Origin: DAOTXK01 sp034435395
Lineage (GTDB): Bacteria; Chloroflexota; Anaerolineae; Aggregatilineales; Ch27
Direction of reading: 5' to 3'
Assembly (NCBI GenBank): GCA_034435395.1
Contig: DAOTXK010000121.1
Location: forward strand, 1-11,980
DNA length: 11,980 nucleotides
Positions 7,807 to 11,980 of this stretch are shown one piece after another (within the stretch, counting starts at the first letter, position 1; each line of letters starts with the position of its first letter). A program made the position numbers and the translations under genes. The notes under the pieces were generated by a model that worked only from the letters and a program-made list of their open reading frames with translations, ran no database searches and was not told where the DNA came from.

Positions 7807-7822
7807 CGGGCGATGTGGTCAG
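7803..7822. repeat. Short inverted repeat at the convergent gene ends
   Basis: CTGAC (7803-7807) and GTCAG (7818-7822) flank a 10-bp spacer. Each arm contains the TGA stop of one of the two facing genes (7804-7806 plus, 7821-7819 minus). The stem is short and lacks a U tract, so it is at most a weak bidirectional terminator and may be coincidence. Confidence 0.3.
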
Positions 7823-9048
7823 TTGGTTGCGGCGGGTGGAGCCTGAGCGTCATAACGCCAGATCAGGGTGTACGTCCCCGGTGTCAATCCCTCCGCCGGG
7901 CTGATCGCCAGCCGAAAACGCCCCGTTTGCGGCGCGATGACCTGCCGCAGAGCGGCGTTGCGACCGCCGCCGCTGTTGTCATCCTCGTAGAGCGTTTGCC
8001 CATCGGGCGAGACAAGCGCGAGCACCGGATCGAAGGCGCTGTTCCCTGCCACAACGACGGCGGCGCTGATGACGTCGCCCAGATTCAGATCGAGTGTCCA
8101 CACCTGCCTGACCGCCGGCTGGCTGAGCATCCCCGTGTAGACGACTTCGGGCCGGGTATGGGCCTGTAAGTCGTCGCGCATGGTCAGGCCCTGGCCGAAG
8201 CTGATGAGGTATGGCCCCGTGCCCTGGCTGCCCGCGTCCTGCGCAAAGACGATGTAAGCTCCTGTGGCGGGCAGCGTGAGACCCTGAATGATGGCGTCCG
8301 CTGTGCCGAACGTGTTATCGGCGGTGGCCAGCACCTCGCCTGCCGGGTTGTACACGGCGATGTGGGGATCGACTGCGCTTCCGGGAACAGCCGTCATGCC
8401 GATGCTGACCACGTCGTCAGCCCGTCCGAAGATCGTGTAGCGGTCGACCTGGCCGGGCTGCTCCAGCACTCCCTGCACGGCCTGGAAAGGTTGCAGTTGC
8501 ATGCCGGGGATGGCCAGCGGCGGTGCGGCGGTGACGAAAACGGTCGGCGTCGCGACGGCAGGAGGCGTGGGCGATGCCGGTGCTGCTTCGGTTGAAGGGG
8601 AAGGCCATACGATAGGCCCGAAGGTCGGGGTAGGGGGGAGCAGTTGTTGCAGGGTAAGGGTGTAGCGACCCTCGCCGTCGCTGGTGTTGACGATCACCAG
8701 CGTATACGCGCCGCCCTCAGGCAGACGCACGTCGTGGAGCGTGAGTGGGTCCGGGTAACTATTGGCGGGCACTTGCTGGAGGGTGTTTCCTTCGGCATCG
8801 CGCAGGATCAGCCCCGGTCGGATATCCTGAGCCTGCAATGTGATGTTGACGGCGTCGCCCGCATTGCCGACAAAGGCCCAGTGGTGTTCCTCCGAACCGG
8901 CCAGGCGTCGCTCAACCGTGTCGCCGTAGGTCAGCAGTCCGCTGTGCGCCAGGCGAGGGCTGGTGCCTGGGCTACAGGAGACACTTACCACCAGCAGCGC
9001 GCCAACCATGACCCATCGCTTCATCGCGGCATCCGGCTTACTGAGCAT
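7819..9048 (-). CDS. Secreted lipoprotein with three PPC-like beta domains
   Basis: This 409-aa protein has a lipoprotein-type export signal: KRW, a hydrophobic core and VSVSC with Cys25 as the likely lipidated residue (-3 is Ser, not the ideal Leu). Three similar beta domains follow. The first is at about 37-134; a Pro/Thr/Ala-rich linker spans about 135-185; the second and third are at about 188-287 and 300-399. They share a pattern of partner residues seen as DPHIAVYNPAGEVLATADN in domain 2 and DPVLALVSPDGQTLYEDDN in domain 3, with a TGxYxxxF/AxS strand afterward. This matches bacterial pre-peptidase C-terminal (PPC) domains, which bind or stabilise partners rather than catalyse; no protease domain is present. 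The ATG at 9048 overlaps the glycosyltransferase stop by 11 bp, implying translational coupling. ATG 9024 (MKRWVMVG) gives a more usual signal peptide. The specific function is unknown. Confidence 0.8.
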   Translation of the reverse strand: MLSKPDAAMKRWVMVGALLVVSVSCSPGTSPRLAHSGLLTYGDTVERRLAGSEEHHWAFVGNAGDAVNITLQAQDIRPGLILRDAEGNTLQQVPANSYPDPLTLHDVRLPEGGAYTLVIVNTSDGEGRYTLTLQQLLPPTPTFGPIVWPSPSTEAAPASPTPPAVATPTVFVTAAPPLAIPGMQLQPFQAVQGVLEQPGQVDRYTIFGRADDVVSIGMTAVPGSAVDPHIAVYNPAGEVLATADNTFGTADAIIQGLTLPATGAYIVFAQDAGSQGTGPYLISFGQGLTMRDDLQAHTRPEVVYTGMLSQPAVRQVWTLDLNLGDVISAAVVVAGNSAFDPVLALVSPDGQTLYEDDNSGGGRNAALRQVIAPQTGRFRLAISPAEGLTPGTYTLIWRYDAQAPPAATN

Positions 9049-10198
9049 GGCTGTCGCTGGCGCGCAGCGCTTTTTCGTAGACGGCCAGTGTTTCCTGCGC
9101 GGTTTTCTGCCAGCTAAAGGCTGAGGCGCGGCTCAGCCCCAGGTTGCGGAGTTGGGCGGCCAGCGGCGGTTGCATCAGGATGCCCAGGATCGCGCCACCC
9201 ATGGCCCGCGCGTCATCCGGCGCGACCAGGAAGGCGGCATCGGCGACAATCTCAGGGATGGAGGAGACCTCGCAGGCCACCAGGGGGGTGCCGCAGGCCA
9301 TCGCTTCCAGCGCGGGTAGGCCAAACCCTTCGTAGCGGCTGGGGAACACGACAACCTCGGCCAGGCGATAAAGCGAGGGCTTGTCCGCCTCGCTCACCTC
9401 GCCCAGCCAGCGGACATGGCCGGCGATGGCGAGCTGTTCGATGTAGCGGGGCAGGTCGGGGAAGCGCTCAGTGCCCCAGGTGGCCGGTTGTCGCCCGGCC
9501 AGGATCAGAGGGATGTCGTCGCCAACGGCCTGTCCGACGTAGCTATAGGACAGCAGCAACGTGTGCACGTTCTTGCGGACATCGTAGCTGCCCAGGTACA
9601 GGACGAAACGTTGGGGGAGGTTATACCTGGCGCGGACTTCGGCGTCGTGCTCGGCGCCAATCGTGGGGTGAAATCGCTCATCCGCGGCCAGCCACACCGC
9701 CGTGACACGCGCCGCAGGGACGCCCAGCCGGTCGATGATCTCCCGCTCAGAGGCGTGGGAGTCGGTGATGATGTGGGTCGCGCCGCGCGCGCCCGCTGCC
9801 ACTAGGCTGGTGTAGAGGCGGGCCAGCAGACCCCCCTGGTAAACCGGCATCGATAACGTGATCACGTCGTGGATCGTCGTCACCAGGGGCAGCGGGGATA
9901 CGAGCGGCGGTGCCCAGTAGGGGACGTGGATCAGATCAGCGCTCACGGTGACCGCCATTTGGGGGAAACTGACCTGCTCAAACCATACTTTGCCCAGATG
10001 ACCGCCAAAACGAGTCGGGGCATGACCGATGCTGAGGTCAGGCGGCAGGCCATCCGCCTGAGTGATATGGGGCGGCAGGATGAGCGTCATTTGCAGGTCT
10101 GGCCGCAGTTCCTGCAAGGCGCGCAGCAGATTCCGGGTGTATTGGCCGCTTCCAGTATCAGGTCGGTCCCAGAACCAGCCGTTGTAGGCGATGTGCAT
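9038..10198 (-). CDS. GT4-family glycosyltransferase (GT-B fold)
   Basis: This cytoplasmic enzyme transfers a sugar from a nucleotide donor, probably in surface-glycan synthesis; donor and acceptor cannot be assigned. The N-terminal Rossmann half begins MHIAYNGWFWD followed by the glycine-rich DTGSGQYTRNLL, with TIHD (H110) further on. The C-terminal half has YLGSYDVRKN (R208, K209) and the GT4 signature E-x7-E in YEGFGLPALEAMACGTPLV (E290, E298), then SSIPEIV. From ATG 10198 it has 386 aa, a usual size. The frame is open to 10357, but that start would overlap galE by 100 bp and add 53 residues without family character, so 10198 is preferred although its ribosome-binding site is weak (GTG 10213 is another option). 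It lies 59 bp after galE and overlaps the lipoprotein start, consistent with one transcript. Confidence 0.92.
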   Translation of the reverse strand: MHIAYNGWFWDRPDTGSGQYTRNLLRALQELRPDLQMTLILPPHITQADGLPPDLSIGHAPTRFGGHLGKVWFEQVSFPQMAVTVSADLIHVPYWAPPLVSPLPLVTTIHDVITLSMPVYQGGLLARLYTSLVAAGARGATHIITDSHASEREIIDRLGVPAARVTAVWLAADERFHPTIGAEHDAEVRARYNLPQRFVLYLGSYDVRKNVHTLLLSYSYVGQAVGDDIPLILAGRQPATWGTERFPDLPRYIEQLAIAGHVRWLGEVSEADKPSLYRLAEVVVFPSRYEGFGLPALEAMACGTPLVACEVSSIPEIVADAAFLVAPDDARAMGGAILGILMQPPLAAQLRNLGLSRASAFSWQKTAQETLAVYEKALRASDSHAQ

Positions 10199-10257
10199 GG
10201 CGCTTTTGACCACGTAATAGCGGGCAGCCGATTGGCTGGCCGCTGCTTCGCCGATAG

Positions 10258-11265
10258 TCAGGTCTGACCAGGCGACCTGTAACCATGGGGATGACTTTTG
10301 TGCCACGCCCAGGCGCTGCTGATGATGTCCTTCAGCGCCGGGTATCTGGGAGTCCACCCCAGCTCCGCGTTGATGCGTTCGGCTGAGGCGACCAGGATCG
10401 GCCCGTCGCCGGGACGGCGGTCGGTTTCCTCGGCGGGGAAGTCCACACCGGTGACTTCACGGGCGATGTTAATGACTTCTCGCACGCTGTAGCCGCGCCC
10501 GTTGCCGATGTTGTAGATCGCTGTGGGACGGGCGTCCAGGGCGTCCAGCGCCAGCACATGAGCCTGTGCCAGATCTTCCACGTGAATGTAATCGCGGATA
10601 CACGTGCCATCTGGCGTGGGATAGTCCGTGCCGAAAATTTGGACTGTCGGGCGCTGCCCCAGCGGCACTTGCAGCGTCAGCGGAATCAGATGCGTTTCCG
10701 GCTCATGCGCTTCCCCGCGAATGGCGCGGCCATCCACGTCCAGCATGGCTCCGCAGGCATTAAAGTAGCGAAGCGCGCAATAACGCAGACCCAGTTGCCT
10801 GGCGTACCACGCCATGGTCTGCTCGATCATCAGCTTGGTCTGGCCGTAGACGTTGGCCGGGTCAAGCGGATCGTCTTCACTGAGCGGGCTGTCCTTACTG
10901 GCGTAAACGGCAGCCGACGACGAAAAAACCAGCCGCCTGACACCGTGTGAGATCATCGCATCAATAAGGGTTTGGGAGTGGGCGACGTTGTTGCGGAAGT
11001 ACCTGCCCGGTTCGATCATACTTTCGCCCGCCTCGATGAAGGCAGCAAAGTGCACGACGGCATCGAACGGCTGGCTCTGAAACAGGACATCCAGGGCGGC
11101 GCGATCCCCGATGTCGCCCTGGATGAACTTGGCCTCGGCAGGGACGGCGGCCCGGTACCCCCGGCTGAGGTTGTCATAGACCGTGACTTGATGGCCGGCC
11201 TGCAGGAAATAGGCGGCGGTGGTGGAGCCGATGTACCCGGCGCCACCGGTGATGAGAATGCGCAT
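10258..11265 (-). CDS. galE: UDP-glucose 4-epimerase (extended short-chain dehydrogenase)
   Basis: This enzyme interconverts UDP-glucose and UDP-galactose using tightly bound NAD, feeding the Leloir pathway and polysaccharide synthesis. Its 335 aa is the normal length. Visible motifs are GGAGYIG (7-13, NAD binding), D31 at the end of the second strand, GDI (50-52), HFAAF (72-76), FSSSAAVYA (114-122, catalytic Ser), Y140-xxx-K144 in VYGQTKLMIEQ, RYFNACGA (166-173), and the downstream IRDYIHVEDLA typical of GalE. ATG 11265 is supported by GGGGAGG 4 nt upstream. It is the first gene of the minus-strand run galE, GT4, lipoprotein, so the epimerase probably supplies sugar for the glycosyltransferase next door. 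Closely related epimerases act on N-acetylhexosamines or uronates, and substrate range cannot be read from this alone. Confidence 0.95.
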   Translation of the reverse strand: MRILITGGAGYIGSTTAAYFLQAGHQVTVYDNLSRGYRAAVPAEAKFIQGDIGDRAALDVLFQSQPFDAVVHFAAFIEAGESMIEPGRYFRNNVAHSQTLIDAMISHGVRRLVFSSSAAVYASKDSPLSEDDPLDPANVYGQTKLMIEQTMAWYARQLGLRYCALRYFNACGAMLDVDGRAIRGEAHEPETHLIPLTLQVPLGQRPTVQIFGTDYPTPDGTCIRDYIHVEDLAQAHVLALDALDARPTAIYNIGNGRGYSVREVINIAREVTGVDFPAEETDRRPGDGPILVASAERINAELGWTPRYPALKDIISSAWAWHKSHPHGYRSPGQT

Positions 11266-11293
11266 AATGCCTCCCCACTCCTTTTTATGTGCG

Positions 11294-11308
11294 GCGGTAT
11301 TGTACCGC
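11294..11308. repeat. Inverted repeat in the galE leader, operator candidate
   Basis: GCGGTA (11294-11299) and TACCGC (11303-11308) form a perfect 6-bp inverted repeat around a 3-bp centre, about 29-43 bp upstream of the galE start codon. On the minus strand it overlaps TACAAT, a possible -10 for the galE run, so a bound regulator could block that promoter. No good -35 is visible. This may be chance. Confidence 0.35.
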
Positions 11309-11401
11309 AGAGAACAATGTGTTTCGAGGTGCTTGGGCCGCGCCGCTGCCGATCCCGGCCCTTTAAGATTGAGTTACCAGTGTGATTTCCGGCATTCGGT
11401 G

Positions 11402-11407
11402 TATAAT
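11402..11407 (+). promoter_or_regulatory. Candidate -10 box (TATAAT) for the response regulator gene
   Basis: Consensus TATAAT lies 118 bp before the ATG at 11526. The best -35 options (TGTGAT at 11381 with 15-bp spacing, or AGTGTG at 11379 with 17 bp) are weak. A start near 11414 would give a leader of about 110 nt containing the hairpin at 11437-11465. Confidence 0.5.
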
Positions 11408-11436
11408 GCTTATTGAGTGTCAAGCTGTCCATCCCA

Positions 11437-11465
11437 GGGAAAGCCGGGAGGGCCGTGGCTTTTCC
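11437..11465 (+). other. Leader hairpin upstream of the response regulator
   Basis: GGGAAAGCC (11437-11445) can pair with GGCTTTTCC (11457-11465) around an 11-nt G-rich loop, with one extra T in the right arm. The A-rich left and T-rich right sides resemble an intrinsic terminator, but no U run follows beyond the stem itself. It could be an attenuator, an mRNA stabiliser, or remnant termination. I could not match it to a known riboswitch class. Confidence 0.4.
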
Positions 11466-11525
11466 GTTGGTGTTCAGATGCCGACTCGCTTTGAACCCGT
11501 TTGATTGTGTCCAGGAGCCATCGTG

Positions 11526-11980
11526 ATGAACCCCTCTTTACAGGTACTGGTGGTCGATGATGATGCTGAAACGCGCCGGCTGATCTCGGTCTTACTTCAG
11601 CGGATAGGATTGCAGTGTATCCTGGTGAAGGACGGCCTGACGGCGCTGACCTTACTCAACGAAGGGCTGGTGCCTGCCGTCATCGTTCTCGATCTGCTCA
11701 TGCCGGAGATGGATGGCTTTGAAGTATTATCCAGAGTGCGCAGCAATCCGGCCCTCAACACCGTTCCGGTGCTGATTCTGTCGGCGAAAGCGGACCCGGA
11801 GACGATCCGTCGTGGGTTGAGCAGCGGCGCGGACGCCTATGTCACCAAACCCTATATCGCCCACAGCCTGGTGGATCGAATGCGGGTGTTGATAGCGGCA
11901 GGCCGGCGGACACAGCCAGCGACCCGTCCCTTTGCCCGCACCACGCAGCTTGATCCTGGTTCTCCGTTTCAGCGGGGAGG
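11526..11980 (+). CDS. Response regulator with N-terminal receiver domain (partial, runs off the window)
   Basis: This is the phosphoryl-accepting half of a two-component system; its partner kinase is not in the window. The visible 151 residues begin with a CheY-like receiver: acidic pocket VVDDD (D11, D12), phospho-acceptor D56 in VIVLDLLMPEMDGFEV, S86 in LILSAK, and Y105 and K108 in GADAYVTKPY. After about residue 126 comes an Arg/Thr/Pro-rich stretch that may be a linker to an output domain or the tail of a stand-alone receiver; the window ends with no stop codon. ATG 11526 is preceded by AGGAG with 8-nt spacing; the adjacent in-frame GTG at 11523 is 5 nt from it. The gene is divergent from galE with a 260-bp gap between start codons, so co-regulation with the glycan genes is possible but unproven. 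Confidence 0.93.
   Translation, partial: MNPSLQVLVVDDDAETRRLISVLLQRIGLQCILVKDGLTALTLLNEGLVPAVIVLDLLMPEMDGFEVLSRVRSNPALNTVPVLILSAKADPETIRRGLSSGADAYVTKPYIAHSLVDRMRVLIAAGRRTQPATRPFARTTQLDPGSPFQRG

Noticed and set aside
10199..10357. An extended N terminus of the GT4 glycosyltransferase to 10357
   Set aside because: It would overlap galE by 100 bp and add 53 residues with no family similarity. The Rossmann fold begins at MHIAYNG.
11400..11423. A minus-strand promoter TTGACA (11423-11418) with TATACA (11405-11400) for galE
   Set aside because: The spacer is only 12 bp, too short for a sigma-70-type promoter. The TATACA is the reverse of the plus-strand -10 region.

Overview
This is a GC-rich window (about 60% GC by eye) from a bacterial chromosome. 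A member of the Chloroflexota (Anaerolineae-like) is my best guess. I infer this from the gene mix: a one-polypeptide pyruvate:ferredoxin oxidoreductase next to a dihydroorotate-dehydrogenase-like flavoprotein, a large GT-C-like membrane protein with a C-terminal beta domain ending in a YPT..W..GE motif, and a lipoprotein built of PPC repeats with a Pro/Thr-rich linker. No rRNA or other strict taxonomic marker is present, so the assignment is tentative. I saw no tRNA, rRNA, CRISPR array, insertion sequence or phage gene.

Layout. (1) 13-999 (minus) is a DHOD-like flavoprotein, divergent from a complete NifJ/Por-type pyruvate:ferredoxin oxidoreductase at 1199-4753 (plus). The 199-bp gap between them holds an 11-bp inverted repeat whose arms each contain a -10-like TATACA pointing outward to one of the two genes, which suggests shared control. 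(2) A hairpin terminator follows at about 4791-4831. A TATAAT box then sits just upstream of a metallophosphoesterase gene (4997-5728), which ends in another hairpin. (3) A polytopic membrane protein (5863-7806, plus) meets a three-gene minus-strand cluster tail to tail with only 12 bp between stop codons. (4) The minus-strand cluster reads galE (11265-10258), then a GT4 glycosyltransferase (10198-9038), then a PPC-domain lipoprotein (9048-7819, overlapping the GT4 end by 11 bp). It looks like a sugar-nucleotide and glycan module with an exported lipoprotein. (5) A divergent response regulator starts at 11526 and runs off the right edge. It has a TATAAT box about 120 bp upstream and a hairpin in its leader.

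How the parts work together. PFOR interconverts pyruvate with acetyl-CoA, CO2 and reduced ferredoxin. The DHOD-like neighbour keeps the FMN-binding fold but lacks the usual catalytic Cys/Ser, so it is unlikely to be a normal pyrimidine enzyme and may have a redox role beside PFOR. GalE supplies UDP-galactose or a related sugar, and the GT4 enzyme probably uses activated sugars for surface glycan. The membrane protein may be a lipid-linked sugar transferase of GT-C type.

I did not find a clearly new multi-gene system. The most notable items are the mirrored promoter-like repeat between the DHOD-like and PFOR genes, the altered active site of the DHOD-like protein, and the unexplained PPC lipoprotein coupled to galE and the glycosyltransferase.
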